This document shows positions 15,343 to 22,929 of a stretch of 37,628 nt of DNA, piece after piece. Under the pieces are notes generated by a model, which saw only the letters and a list, made by a program, of their open reading frames with translations, ran no database searches and was not told where the DNA came from. The stretch is from Anaerolineaceae bacterium (GTDB lineage: Bacteria; Chloroflexota; Anaerolineae; Anaerolineales; Anaerolineaceae). Location: positions 1-37,628 of the forward strand of contig DQHW01000030.1 in the NCBI GenBank assembly GCA_003524305.1, given 5' to 3'. Position numbers and translations under genes: made by a program. Position 1 is the stretch's first letter, and each line of letters starts with the position of its first letter.

Positions 15343-15744
15343 TCAGGCGGCGCGTGCAAAAGACTTGACGTCTTCAATCACTGTAACCGTTGAAGTGCCA
15401 GGGCCATAAACTGCGTTGACACCGGCTGCCTTGAGCACAGCGACATCTTCTTCAGGAATAATGCCGCCCACGAAGAAACCTACATCAGTGAGACCTGTTT
15501 TTCTGACCGTATCGATCACTTTTGGCACCAACACCAGGTGGGCGCCAGAAAGGATGGACATGCCAATCACATCCACATCTTCCTGCAAGGCGGCTTCAGC
15601 GATCATCTCGGGGGTTTGACGCAAACCGGTGTAGATCACCTCCATACCGGCGTCACGCAAAGCTCGCGCGATGACTTTCGCTCCACGATCATGCCCATCC
15701 AAACCAGGTTTTGCGATCAAGACACGAATTTTACGATCCGTCAT
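15343..15744 (-). CDS. Methylmalonyl-CoA mutase small (B12-binding) subunit
   Basis: The 133-residue protein is a stand-alone cobalamin-binding domain. VLIAKPGLDGHDRGAK includes the DxHxxG motif with lower-ligand His18, and SILSGAHL and GGIIPEEDV line the B12 tail pocket. It matches the C-terminal domain of methylmalonyl-CoA mutase, so the catalytic TIM-barrel subunit should be encoded elsewhere. The mutase interconverts methylmalonyl-CoA and succinyl-CoA. Start 15744 follows GAGGAGAAA; the ORF extends ten codons upstream without support. It is the first gene of the minus-strand run with meaB. Confidence 0.92.
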   Translation of the reverse strand: MTDRKIRVLIAKPGLDGHDRGAKVIARALRDAGMEVIYTGLRQTPEMIAEAALQEDVDVIGMSILSGAHLVLVPKVIDTVRKTGLTDVGFFVGGIIPEEDVAVLKAAGVNAVYGPGTSTVTVIEDVKSFARAA

Positions 15745-15773
15745 AGATTTCTCCTCACGAATTGATGTTAACA

Positions 15774-15779
15774 ATTATA
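15774..15779 (-). promoter_or_regulatory. Probable -10 box for the mutase-meaB operon
   Basis: A consensus TATAAT (minus strand, 15779-15774) lies 29 bases upstream of the start codon at 15744. No convincing -35 box is seen at 16-18 bases, so only the -10 element is claimed. Confidence 0.45.
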
Positions 15780-15849
15780 CCGCCTGAATAAATAATCACT
15801 GCTTTGATATGGAATCAAATATTAGTGATTTTTAAATATAAAGCCGATA

Positions 15850-15855
15850 TATAAT
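15850..15855 (+). promoter_or_regulatory. Possible -10 box for the first DUF4190 gene
   Basis: TATAAT lies 35 bases upstream of the ATG at 15891 in an AT-rich stretch. The -35 region is weak, so confidence is low. Confidence 0.4.
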
Positions 15856-15890
15856 GAATCCATCAGTCTTTATATTCATAAGGAGAAACG

Positions 15891-16232
15891 ATGACAGACC
15901 AGATTCCGCAACAACCGTATACCAGCATCCCAACCCAGCCTAAAGACAGCACCATGGCTTTACTCAGTTTGATCTTTGGTATTGGGGCATATTTTATCCT
16001 TCCATTTATCGGCGCCATTGCAGCCATCATTCTAGGCCATCTTGGCAAAAATGAGATTAAAAAGAGCGCAGGCATGCTCAAAGGCAATGGCATGGCAACC
16101 TGGGGACTTGTTCTAGGTTACGTTCAAATCGGATTGTTTGTTTTATCCGTGTGTGTCGTCACCATCATCGTTTTAACCTCGGGGTCAGCCATCTCGGATG
16201 TCTTCAACGATATCAATAGCAGCATGTACTAG
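15891..16232 (+). CDS. DUF4190 membrane protein, copy 1
   Basis: The 113-residue protein has a polar Pro/Gln-rich start (1-22) and two predicted membrane helices: LLSLIFGIGAYFILPFIGAI (about 24-45) and GLVLGYVQIGLFVLSVCVVT (about 72-95). The connecting segment ILGHLGKNEIKKS...LKGNGMAT is the DUF4190 signature. The function of the family is unknown. An AAGGAG Shine-Dalgarno precedes the ATG. The next gene is a paralog about 100 bases downstream, so a local duplication is likely. Confidence 0.85.
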   Translation: MTDQIPQQPYTSIPTQPKDSTMALLSLIFGIGAYFILPFIGAIAAIILGHLGKNEIKKSAGMLKGNGMATWGLVLGYVQIGLFVLSVCVVTIIVLTSGSAISDVFNDINSSMY

Positions 16233-16332
16233 AGAAACAGAAATAGTATCCAGGTTTTTTTGCTACCTTCTATCAAGACCCGCGTATATCTATTAAAGAT
16301 CAAATACAGGAAATTGATAGGAGAAAAAGAAA

Positions 16333-16695
16333 ATGACAATACCTGAAAATCAAACACAAGTAACCCTGCCCCCCATGCCTTATGGCAAAAAGGACAGTGC
16401 GTTGGCCATCGTCAGCCTGGTCTCTGGCTTAGTTGCATGGACATTTCTGCCCTTCGTGGGGGCCATCGCTGCCGTCATTACCGGTCATTTGGCAAAGAAA
16501 GAAATCCGCGACAGCGGCAACACCCTGAACGGCAACGGTATGGCTTTAGCAGGACTGATCCTTGGTTACGTGCAGCTCGGCCTTGCCCTACTCGGAATCA
16601 TCCTCTTAACCGTCTTGATAATCGTGTTTGGAGCCAATCTAAACCTGGATAATGGTTTCAACAGTTTCACAAGCCTGATTCCAAATCTGATTTAA
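16333..16695 (+). CDS. DUF4190 membrane protein, copy 2
   Basis: The 120-residue protein repeats the architecture of the upstream gene. It has a short polar N terminus, helix AIVSLVSGLVAWTFLPFVGA, loop ITGHLAKKEIRDSGN with LNGNGMALAGLILGY, and a second helix. The shared order of motifs marks the two as paralogs from tandem duplication, now clearly diverged. AGGAGAAAAAG precedes the ATG. An intrinsic terminator follows. No function is known. Confidence 0.85.
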   Translation: MTIPENQTQVTLPPMPYGKKDSALAIVSLVSGLVAWTFLPFVGAIAAVITGHLAKKEIRDSGNTLNGNGMALAGLILGYVQLGLALLGIILLTVLIIVFGANLNLDNGFNSFTSLIPNLI

Positions 16696-16714
16696 GATTC
16701 ATCCGTTTCAAAAT

Positions 16715-16743
16715 AACCGCCTTCAATCGAGGGCGGTTTTTTT
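16715..16743 (+). terminator. Intrinsic terminator after the DUF4190 pair
   Basis: The 7-bp GC-rich stem AACCGCC/GGCGGTT (16715-16721 with 16732-16738) runs directly into a T tract to 16743. It lies 20 bases past the stop codon and separates the DUF4190 pair from the chelatase gene. Confidence 0.88.
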
Positions 16744-16832
16744 GTCTAATGTTTTTAAAGAGCACAGGAAATGATTATTTGATTATGGTAAACTTCAATT
16801 AAGTAACTAAATTATCTTAAGGAAGTAACTCT

Positions 16833-17936
16833 ATGCCTGCAATCTATCCATTTACTGCAGTTGTTGGTCAGGAACGTATGCGGCGTGCTTTGGTCTTAAA
16901 CGCCGTGGATCCCCGCATTGGCGGTGTATTAATCCGGGGAGAACGCGGAACAGCCAAATCTACCGCCGCGCGTGCACTGGCCGCCCTGCTACCTTCAGTC
17001 AAGACCGTTGAAAACTGCCGTTTTGGCTGCGACCCTGATAGACCAGCTACCTGGTGTACCGAATGCCGCGACCGTACCGCAGCCGGTGAGCAGTTGAAAT
17101 CCGTTTCACGCCACACCGCCTTTATCAACCTGCCTGTATCGGCCACAGAAGATCGTGTGGTTGGCACCCTGGATATTGAGAAAGCCATTCAAAAGGGTGT
17201 TAGAGCTTTCGAACCCGGCGTTCTGGCTGCCGCCAACCGCGGATTACTTTATATTGACGAAGTCAACCTGCTGGATGACCATGTGGTGGATGTTCTGCTG
17301 GATGCCGCTGCGATGGGCGTCAATAACGTCGAACGCGAGGGAATTTCCTTCACCCATCCTGCACGCTTCATATTAGTGGGGACCATGAACCCCGAAGAAG
17401 GCGACCTGCGGCCTCAATTGCTTGACCGCTTTGCGCTTTCAGTTGAGATCCGCGGTATTCGCGATGCCCGTGAACGCGTCACCATCATGGAGCGCAACCT
17501 GGCTTTTGAGGCTGATTCTGTGGCCTTTCGCAAAGAATTTGAAGGCAAAGAAGAAGAGCTTTCAGAGCAAATCGAAAAGGGCCGCCACCTGGTAGACCAG
17601 GTTACACACACCAAACAGAACCTGCTCTCGATTGCCGCATTGACCTCTTCATTAAACGTAGACGGACACCGTTCAGACCTGGTGATTCTTAAGACTGCTC
17701 GCGCGCAAGCTGCTTTTGACGGACGCACCTCCATCACCGACAGGGATATCGCCCTGGCTGCCGAACTTGCCCTCCCCCACCGCCTCAAGAGCGGACCCTT
17801 TCAACGTGAAGAGATGGGCATGGAAGAACTGCAGGAGCGGATTGAACAACTCTCAGGCGGAACACCAAGCGGCACGAACCAACAATCCACCTCTGAATTG
17901 GGCGACGAAGACTCTTCATCCCCAAAAAAAGCGTAA
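16833..17936 (+). CDS. Mg/Co-chelatase AAA+ subunit (ChlI/BchI type), zero-frame product of a recoded chlD gene
   Basis: The 367-residue AAA+ protein starts FTAVVGQERMRRALVLNAVD and has Walker A GERGTAKS (36-43), Walker B LLYIDEVNLL (138-147) and a four-cysteine insert (C62, C66, C75, C78). TMNPEEGDLRPQLLDRFAL carries sensor and arginine-finger residues, followed by a C-terminal lid domain. ChlI-type subunits power metal insertion into tetrapyrroles, here perhaps cobalt with CobN. The ORF ends at 17936, two codons past an A7 slippery site, while the -1 frame stays open and encodes a linker and VWA domain. It probably yields both this short product and a ChlD-like fusion. AAGGAAG precedes the ATG. 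Confidence 0.9.
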   Translation: MPAIYPFTAVVGQERMRRALVLNAVDPRIGGVLIRGERGTAKSTAARALAALLPSVKTVENCRFGCDPDRPATWCTECRDRTAAGEQLKSVSRHTAFINLPVSATEDRVVGTLDIEKAIQKGVRAFEPGVLAAANRGLLYIDEVNLLDDHVVDVLLDAAAMGVNNVEREGISFTHPARFILVGTMNPEEGDLRPQLLDRFALSVEIRGIRDARERVTIMERNLAFEADSVAFRKEFEGKEEELSEQIEKGRHLVDQVTHTKQNLLSIAALTSSLNVDGHRSDLVILKTARAQAAFDGRTSITDRDIALAAELALPHRLKSGPFQREEMGMEELQERIEQLSGGTPSGTNQQSTSELGDEDSSSPKKA

Positions 17937-17954
17937 CGCCGGAACAAGCCGGCG
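17924..17954 (+). promoter_or_regulatory. Probable programmed -1 ribosomal frameshift signal
   Basis: The heptamer A-AAA-AAA (17924-17930) is in the correct zero-frame phase: the first A is the third base of a CCA codon. It is followed six bases later by a hairpin with stem CGCCGG/CCGGCG (17937-17942 with 17949-17954) and a 6-base loop. The zero-frame stop TAA (17934-17936) lies in the spacer. A -1 slip reads AAA-AAA-AGC-GTA-ACG into the VWA frame. Slippery site, spacer and stem geometry all match bacterial -1 frameshift signals. No strong upstream Shine-Dalgarno-like stimulator was seen. Confidence 0.8.
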
Positions 17955-18919
17955 AACAAACCCCGGAACAAGGGGAACCGCAACCTTCCCCACAAAATGT
18001 ATTTGATAAAAACGACGCCTTCTGGTGGACGGGTGGTCAAAAGACCCCTACAGGCGAGGAATTCAATCCCCGAAAACTGGATACACCGCTGGACAAAATG
18101 ATGCGCTCTTATGCAGGGCGGCGGTCAGTGACCCGCACCGAACGCAAACGCGGTCGTTATATCCAATCCACCCCGGCCAACGGACGCACCAATGACCTGG
18201 CTTTTGATGCCACCATTCGTGCGGCGGCACCTTTCCAGCGCGACCGCAGCGAGATCCGTGAACGCAACAAAGTTGCTTTCGCTATTCGCCCGGGTGATTA
18301 TATGAAAAAAATCAGGGTGCGCAAAGCTGCCAACCTGATCCTGTTTTTAGTGGATGCCTCGTGGTCGATGGCAGTTGCAGAACGTATGGCTGCGACCAAA
18401 GGTGCAATCCTCTCACTGTTGACAGATGCCTACCAACGCCGCGACCGGGTGGGATTGATCGTTTTTCAGAAGAGCAAAGCTACCCTGGTGCTGCCGCCCA
18501 CCAATTCGGTGCTGCTGGCACAAGAAGCGCTTTCTGATGTGCCGGTGGGAGGCAAAACGCCGCTCAGTGCTGGTTTATTGATGTCTTATGAGGTGTTGAA
18601 AAAAGAAAAAAATCTGCATCCAGAGATCATGCCGCTGCTGATCATCCTCACTGACGGGGCTGGCAATGTTTCAATTGGTCACCAACCGCCACAAGATGAA
18701 GCATTCAAGTTCGCCGAAATGATTGCGCAAGATAAGGTCCATTCCGTTGTGATCAATATGGAGCACGCTGCTTTTGATCAAGGGTTGGCACAAGCTCTGG
18801 CAGATCACCTCAAGTGCCCTTGCTATACCATCACCGACTTAAAAGCAGAAAGTTTATTTGTGACAGTGCAGCAAGAAATCCGACAGGTTAACACCAATGC
18901 CTCCCTGGATTTCAAATAA
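17930..18919 (+). CDS. ChlD-type von Willebrand A domain, reached by -1 frameshift from the ChlI ORF
   Basis: In the -1 frame a Pro/Gln/Glu-rich linker (about 55 codons) leads to a VWA domain with a full MIDAS site: DASWS at 18353-18367, the Thr of GGKTPLSAGL, and the Asp of LTDGAGN. The preceding KVAFAIRPGDYMKKIRVRKA segment is typical of ChlD/BchD integrin-like domains. The fusion with the zero-frame ATPase would be about 695 residues, the size of a ChlD/BchD subunit. The first internal ATG pair (18095-18100) has no Shine-Dalgarno, and the open frame extends far upstream of it, so independent initiation is unlikely. A simple frameshift mutation is the alternative. Confidence 0.82.
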   Translation, partial: SVTPEQAGEQTPEQGEPQPSPQNVFDKNDAFWWTGGQKTPTGEEFNPRKLDTPLDKMMRSYAGRRSVTRTERKRGRYIQSTPANGRTNDLAFDATIRAAAPFQRDRSEIRERNKVAFAIRPGDYMKKIRVRKAANLILFLVDASWSMAVAERMAATKGAILSLLTDAYQRRDRVGLIVFQKSKATLVLPPTNSVLLAQEALSDVPVGGKTPLSAGLLMSYEVLKKEKNLHPEIMPLLIILTDGAGNVSIGHQPPQDEAFKFAEMIAQDKVHSVVINMEHAAFDQGLAQALADHLKCPCYTITDLKAESLFVTVQQEIRQVNTNASLDFK

Positions 18920-18945
18920 ACACTGCTGATGGTGAAAAGGTGAGT

Positions 18946-18951
18946 TAGAAT
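18946..18951 (+). promoter_or_regulatory. Leaderless-type -10 box before the Thr-rich protein gene
   Basis: TAGAAT ends six bases before the ATG at 18958, with no Shine-Dalgarno in between. The -35 region is weak. The spacing is the same as in three other genes of the window. Confidence 0.4.
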
Positions 18952-18957
18952 TAGTCC

Positions 18958-19356
18958 ATGGTTCGCAATCCGGTTCGTAAAAACAAGCTCCGCTCAACGC
19001 TTATCGTAATTATTTTTGCGACACTGCCCTGTTACCTGCTGGGTATGATCGTGTTATGGATTGGCAACAGCGTCATCAATCAACAAAACATCACACCTAC
19101 AGTTACGATGACCGCCACGTTTGATCCATGGGGAGTAATTCCAACAGCTACGCTTCCCCCCATCCCTACCAGTCCAACCATTCAAACCGCGACACCCACC
19201 ATCACTTTGACCCCTACAGCCACGATCACGTATGTGATACCGAGCAACACGCCCACACTTTCTCCCACCCCAAGTGCCACGGCGACAATTACTGAAACAC
19301 CAACGACAACGGCAACCGAAACCACCGTCGTAATTGATACCGCCGTCACCCCATAG
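18958..19356 (+). CDS. Thr/Pro-rich membrane-anchored protein
   Basis: The 132-residue protein has a basic N terminus (MVRNPVRKNKLR), one hydrophobic helix at about 13-36 (STLIVIIFATLPCYLLGMIV) and then about 90 residues dominated by Thr, Pro, Ser and Ala. The topology suggests an N-terminal anchor with an extracytoplasmic low-complexity stalk, perhaps glycosylated. Chloroflexota proteins often carry such TPT-rich tails, which is general knowledge and not a family assignment. It sits 6 bases before the first M42 peptidase gene and is likely cotranscribed with it. Confidence 0.65.
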   Translation: MVRNPVRKNKLRSTLIVIIFATLPCYLLGMIVLWIGNSVINQQNITPTVTMTATFDPWGVIPTATLPPIPTSPTIQTATPTITLTPTATITYVIPSNTPTLSPTPSATATITETPTTTATETTVVIDTAVTP

Positions 19357-19362
19357 GAAAAA

Positions 19363-20427
19363 ATGAAGGATATAACGCCTTTTCTACTTTCATTGCTCTC
19401 CATACCGGGGCTCTCCGGCTACGAACAACCCGCCAGCGACATTATTGCCGAAACATGGCGCCCGTTAGTGGATGAACTAACCATCAGTCGGCTGGGGAGC
19501 TTACACGGCTTGCGTAAGTCCAGGTCAAATGAAAAAAGGCCGACCCTGATGATCGCCGCCCATATGGATGCCATCGGCTTGATGGTTAAGACTGTCGAAC
19601 ACGGATTCTTAACCATCACCACCATTGGAGGCATTGATCCGCGCGTTTTACCTGGGCAGTTGATGATCGTACATGGCAAAAAAGATTTACCCGGTCTGGT
19701 GCAGCTTGTTCCAGACAGGTTGGTCAACAACCAAACCTCCAGCAAGGCTCCCGAAAAAAAGGATTTGTTTGTCGACATAGGGTTGACTGAAAAAGAACTG
19801 GTTGACCTGGTAAAACCTGGCGATTTGATCTCGTTTGCACAACCGCCCTTCGAATTGACGGGAGGGTATATCGCAGGTCACAGCCTGGATAACCGCGCTT
19901 CCGTGGCAGCGCTGACGATTTGCCTCGAAGAGATCAAGAATTACAACCTTGATTGCAACGTTGTGGCTGCTGCCACCGTTCAAGAAGAATTGCACGCCAT
20001 AGGAGCAGCCACATCCACTTTTAGTGTGCGGCCTGATCTGGCGTTCGCGGTAGACGTCACCTTTGCAAAAGGACCCGGATCAAACGATTACCGCTCTTTT
20101 CCCCTGGGAGAAGGCCCTGCCATCGGTTTGGGCGCCAATAATCACCCGGCACTGACCCAAAAAATGACCTCGCTGGCTGAAGAACTGGATATTCCTTATT
20201 TCATTGAAGCCATGCCGACCAGTTCAGGCACAGACGGAATGGCCATGCAGATCACCACAAACGGCATTCCCACCCAGGTGTTGGGCATGAGCCTGCGCTA
20301 TATGCATACCTCCGTTGAAATGACCTCACTCAAAGATATTGCACGCACCGGCCGGCTTCTGGCGCGATTTATCACAGACCTCAACCCTGAAACGTTTAAA
20401 TTCATGTTTGAGGAGAAAGTCTCATGA
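19363..20427 (+). CDS. M42-family metallopeptidase, copy 1
   Basis: The 354-residue protein has the M42 aminopeptidase (FrvX/PepA-like) metal ligands and catalytic residues in order: AAHMDAIG (H67), GHSLDNRAS (bridging Asp), TVQEELHAIGA (Glu-Glu), AVDVTF (Asp) and a C-terminal YMHTSVEM His. The family forms cobalt- or zinc-dependent dodecameric cytoplasmic aminopeptidases; some members are annotated as cellulases without good evidence. It is the first of three consecutive M42 genes and overlaps the second by four bases (ATGA). Confidence 0.9.
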   Translation: MKDITPFLLSLLSIPGLSGYEQPASDIIAETWRPLVDELTISRLGSLHGLRKSRSNEKRPTLMIAAHMDAIGLMVKTVEHGFLTITTIGGIDPRVLPGQLMIVHGKKDLPGLVQLVPDRLVNNQTSSKAPEKKDLFVDIGLTEKELVDLVKPGDLISFAQPPFELTGGYIAGHSLDNRASVAALTICLEEIKNYNLDCNVVAAATVQEELHAIGAATSTFSVRPDLAFAVDVTFAKGPGSNDYRSFPLGEGPAIGLGANNHPALTQKMTSLAEELDIPYFIEAMPTSSGTDGMAMQITTNGIPTQVLGMSLRYMHTSVEMTSLKDIARTGRLLARFITDLNPETFKFMFEEKVS

Positions 20428-21506
20428 GCCCTCAGACGAAAGCTGCTTTCCGTATTGGCAAGAACCAGCTTGACCTGTTGGAAGAACTCACCAACGCCAA
20501 CGGCGTTTCTGGCAACGAGATTGAAATCCGCGAAATCATTCGCAAAAAAGTCGCTGCTTATGCAGATGAAATTAAAGTGGATGGCATGGGCAATCTTTTG
20601 GTGATCAAACATGGCAAACAACCCAATGCCATTAAGGTCATGCTGGATGCCCACATGGACGAAGTCGGCTTCATGATCGTTGAAGAAGACGGCGACGGCT
20701 TGTATGAATTTGAGCAGGTTGGCGGCGGTGATGAACGACAATTCGTTTCAAAACCTGTGAGTGTAGGCAGTCAAAAACTGCCGGGCATCATCGGCAGCAA
20801 GCCTATTCACCTGGCAACCGATGACGAGATGCACTCGGTCATTTCGCAGCAAAGCATGCGCATTGACCTTGGTCCGTCAGGCAAAGGGAAAGCCAAACGC
20901 GGCGATTATGCTGCGTATGCCACCAAATTCATCCGTTCTGGCGATGCCGTTTTTGCCAAAGCGCTCGACAACCGCCTGGGATGCGCAACATTGATCGAAT
21001 TGCTTAAAACTGCGCCTGAGCATATTGAACTGTTGGCGGCTTTTACCGTTCAGGAAGAAATTGGCTTGCGCGGTGCAATGGTGGCTGCCTACGACTTTTA
21101 CCCCCAACTGGCTATTGCCGTGGATTCAACACCCGCGATCGATTTTGAACGCCCGGATGGCAATGAGAACACCCAATACAACTGCAAACTTGGTGGCGGA
21201 CCTGCAATTTACATTGCCGATCGCGGCACCCTTTCAGATCCACGCTTGATCCGCTTTTTAACCCGCATTTCCGAAGAGCACAAGATCAATTATCAGTACC
21301 GGCAACCCGGCGGCGGCGGCACGGATGCCGGCGCCCTTCATTTGACGCGCGGGGGCATCCCTTCGGTCTCAGTGTCGGTTCCAGGCCGCTACACCCACAC
21401 CGCCGTGATGCTAGCCCGCATCAGCGATTGGCAAGACACGTTGAACCTGCTGCAGCAAGCTCTCGCAGCCGTGACCTCTGAAATCCTCTCTGGCGACCGG
21501 GCATAA
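20424..21506 (+). CDS. M42-family metallopeptidase, copy 2
   Basis: The 360-residue protein has DAHMDEVGFM, AKALDNRLGC, TVQEEIGLRGA, IAVDSTPAID and YTHTAVM, the full set of M42 ligands and catalytic residues. It begins within the stop codon of copy 1, so the two are translationally coupled and may form mixed complexes (inference). Its sequence differs from copy 1 enough to rule out recent duplication. Substrate preference cannot be read from sequence. Confidence 0.92.
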   Translation: MSPQTKAAFRIGKNQLDLLEELTNANGVSGNEIEIREIIRKKVAAYADEIKVDGMGNLLVIKHGKQPNAIKVMLDAHMDEVGFMIVEEDGDGLYEFEQVGGGDERQFVSKPVSVGSQKLPGIIGSKPIHLATDDEMHSVISQQSMRIDLGPSGKGKAKRGDYAAYATKFIRSGDAVFAKALDNRLGCATLIELLKTAPEHIELLAAFTVQEEIGLRGAMVAAYDFYPQLAIAVDSTPAIDFERPDGNENTQYNCKLGGGPAIYIADRGTLSDPRLIRFLTRISEEHKINYQYRQPGGGGTDAGALHLTRGGIPSVSVSVPGRYTHTAVMLARISDWQDTLNLLQQALAAVTSEILSGDRA

Positions 21507-21530
21507 TCCCCGCCAGGAATTGGAGCTGAA

Positions 21531-22526
21531 ATGAAAACCCTTCTCAAAAAACTTACTGAAACTGCCTCACCTTCAGGGTATGAATCCGCAATTCGCGAAG
21601 TGATTCGGACTGAAATCTCGTCTCTATCTACCAATATCAAGGTGGATGCACTCGGCAACCTGATGGTGACGATGGGTAAGAAGACAGACAAGGGACTGCG
21701 CGTGATGATTACCGCCCACATGGATGAAATTGGTGTGATCGTCAGCCATGTTGAAAAAACTGGATTGGTTCGTTTTTCTAATCTCGGAACGATTTTGCCC
21801 CAATATCTTCCTGGCAGCAGGGTGGTTTTTCTTAACGGAATCCGCGGTGTGATAAACCAGGACCTGCCGGATGACTTGCACAAAGTGTTGACCCAGGAAA
21901 AACACTTCATTGATGTAGGCGCCACCAGCGAAAAAGACTGCCCCCTAAAAATTGGCGATGTCGGTGTTTTTGATCGAGGTTTTATTGAACTTGGAAAACG
22001 GGTGTCTGCCAAATCAATGGATGACCGTGTTTCATGCGCAGTAATGATAGAAACCATGAAAAAAATCAAAAACAGCCCCCACGAATTGGTTTTCGTTTTC
22101 AGCACGCAAGAAGAAGTTCAATCGAAGGGTGCGACAACCGCGGCTTACGAGATTGAACCAGACCTCGCCATTGCACTGGACGTGACCCCATCACTCGATA
22201 TTATGGGTATCAAAATGCAGACTGAACTGGGCAAGGGCCCTGCCATCAAAGTGCGAGATGTGGGCATGTTGAGTGATCCGCGCGTGGTGCGCTGGATGGA
22301 AAACACCGCGACAAAGAACAAGATCGCCTATCAGCTCGAAGTGTTGGATATTGGCACAACGGATGCCAGAGTGATGCAAATCAGTAAAGCGGGTATGCCC
22401 ACCGGGGCGCTCTCAATCCCCTGCCGATACGTGCATTCGCCCTCCGAAGTGATAGATATGGATGATGTGCATGCGACTGTTGATCTTTTGATTGCATTGT
22501 TGAATAATCAGATCAACTTGCAGTAA
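21531..22526 (+). CDS. M42-family metallopeptidase, copy 3
   Basis: The 331-residue protein has TAHMDEIGVI, SAKSMDDRVSC, STQEEVQSKGA, ALDVTPSLDI and YVHSPSEVID, consistent with an active M42 enzyme. The bridging ligand sits in SMDDR rather than LDNR. GGAGC precedes the ATG, 24 bases after copy 2. Copies 2 and 3 share more motif detail with each other (HMDE, VDSTP/LDVTP) than with copy 1. Confidence 0.92.
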   Translation: MKTLLKKLTETASPSGYESAIREVIRTEISSLSTNIKVDALGNLMVTMGKKTDKGLRVMITAHMDEIGVIVSHVEKTGLVRFSNLGTILPQYLPGSRVVFLNGIRGVINQDLPDDLHKVLTQEKHFIDVGATSEKDCPLKIGDVGVFDRGFIELGKRVSAKSMDDRVSCAVMIETMKKIKNSPHELVFVFSTQEEVQSKGATTAAYEIEPDLAIALDVTPSLDIMGIKMQTELGKGPAIKVRDVGMLSDPRVVRWMENTATKNKIAYQLEVLDIGTTDARVMQISKAGMPTGALSIPCRYVHSPSEVIDMDDVHATVDLLIALLNNQINLQ

Positions 22527-22544
22527 AAAAGTAAATTGAGACTG

Positions 22545-22550
22545 TATAAT
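22545..22550 (+). promoter_or_regulatory. Possible -10 box upstream of the 22610 gene
   Basis: TATAAT lies just past the third M42 gene and 59 bases before the ATG at 22610. The nearest TTGCAG (22518-22523) is 21 bases away, too far for a standard -35 box. Confidence 0.35.
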
Positions 22551-22609
22551 TAACCAAATGTATTTTGGGAAAGACCAGTTTTTTTGGCTCGAAAAAAGGA
22601 TTTAACCGC

Positions 22610-22915
22610 ATGCCCAAGAAAAATACTCTTTTATCCATTTTTCATTCAGAAATAACCAGCAGGATCTTGACTGTTTTGGCAGTCATCAGCGTGCTGATCA
22701 TTGCGATCGTGTTAAGCGGACCCAAACCCCTGGATTATACCGAGGAATCCGCTGCAGTCACTCAAGCAGTAATTGAAAACAAAGGGGATATGGCCTCCAA
22801 CCTGGCAGACCTTATTAATGAGCCCCCGGTCACCTCAGGAGTGATCGTTGGAACAACCGCTGTTTTAGTGATCATTTTTGTGGGGACGATGCTTGAATTG
22901 CGCAGAAATTCCTGA
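22610..22915 (+). CDS. Small two-helix membrane protein, hypothetical
   Basis: The 101-residue protein has an N-terminal basic segment, a first membrane helix (about 18-36, ILTVLAVISVLIIAIVLSG), a polar central part of about 40 residues and a second helix near the C terminus (GVIVGTTAVLVIIFVGTML) ending in LRRNS. I do not recognise the family. AAGGA lies nine bases before the ATG at 22610; a TTG 15 codons upstream is less supported. The stop lies 14 bases from the convergent glycosyltransferase stop. Confidence 0.65.
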   Translation: MPKKNTLLSIFHSEITSRILTVLAVISVLIIAIVLSGPKPLDYTEESAAVTQAVIENKGDMASNLADLINEPPVTSGVIVGTTAVLVIIFVGTMLELRRNS

Positions 22916-22929
22916 GTTTACCCGGATTT

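Noticed and set aside
15745..15890. Cobalamin riboswitch upstream of the B12-binding subunit
   Set aside because: The 146-base divergent spacer is too short and shows no B12-box-like conserved core.
17937..17954. Hairpin after the ChlI stop as an intrinsic terminator
   Set aside because: No T tract follows, and the spacing to the A7 run fits a frameshift stimulator better.
18098..18919. VWA protein as an independent gene starting at the first ATG
   Set aside because: There is no ribosome binding site, the open frame extends upstream to the slippery site, and the fusion restores a standard ChlD-length protein.
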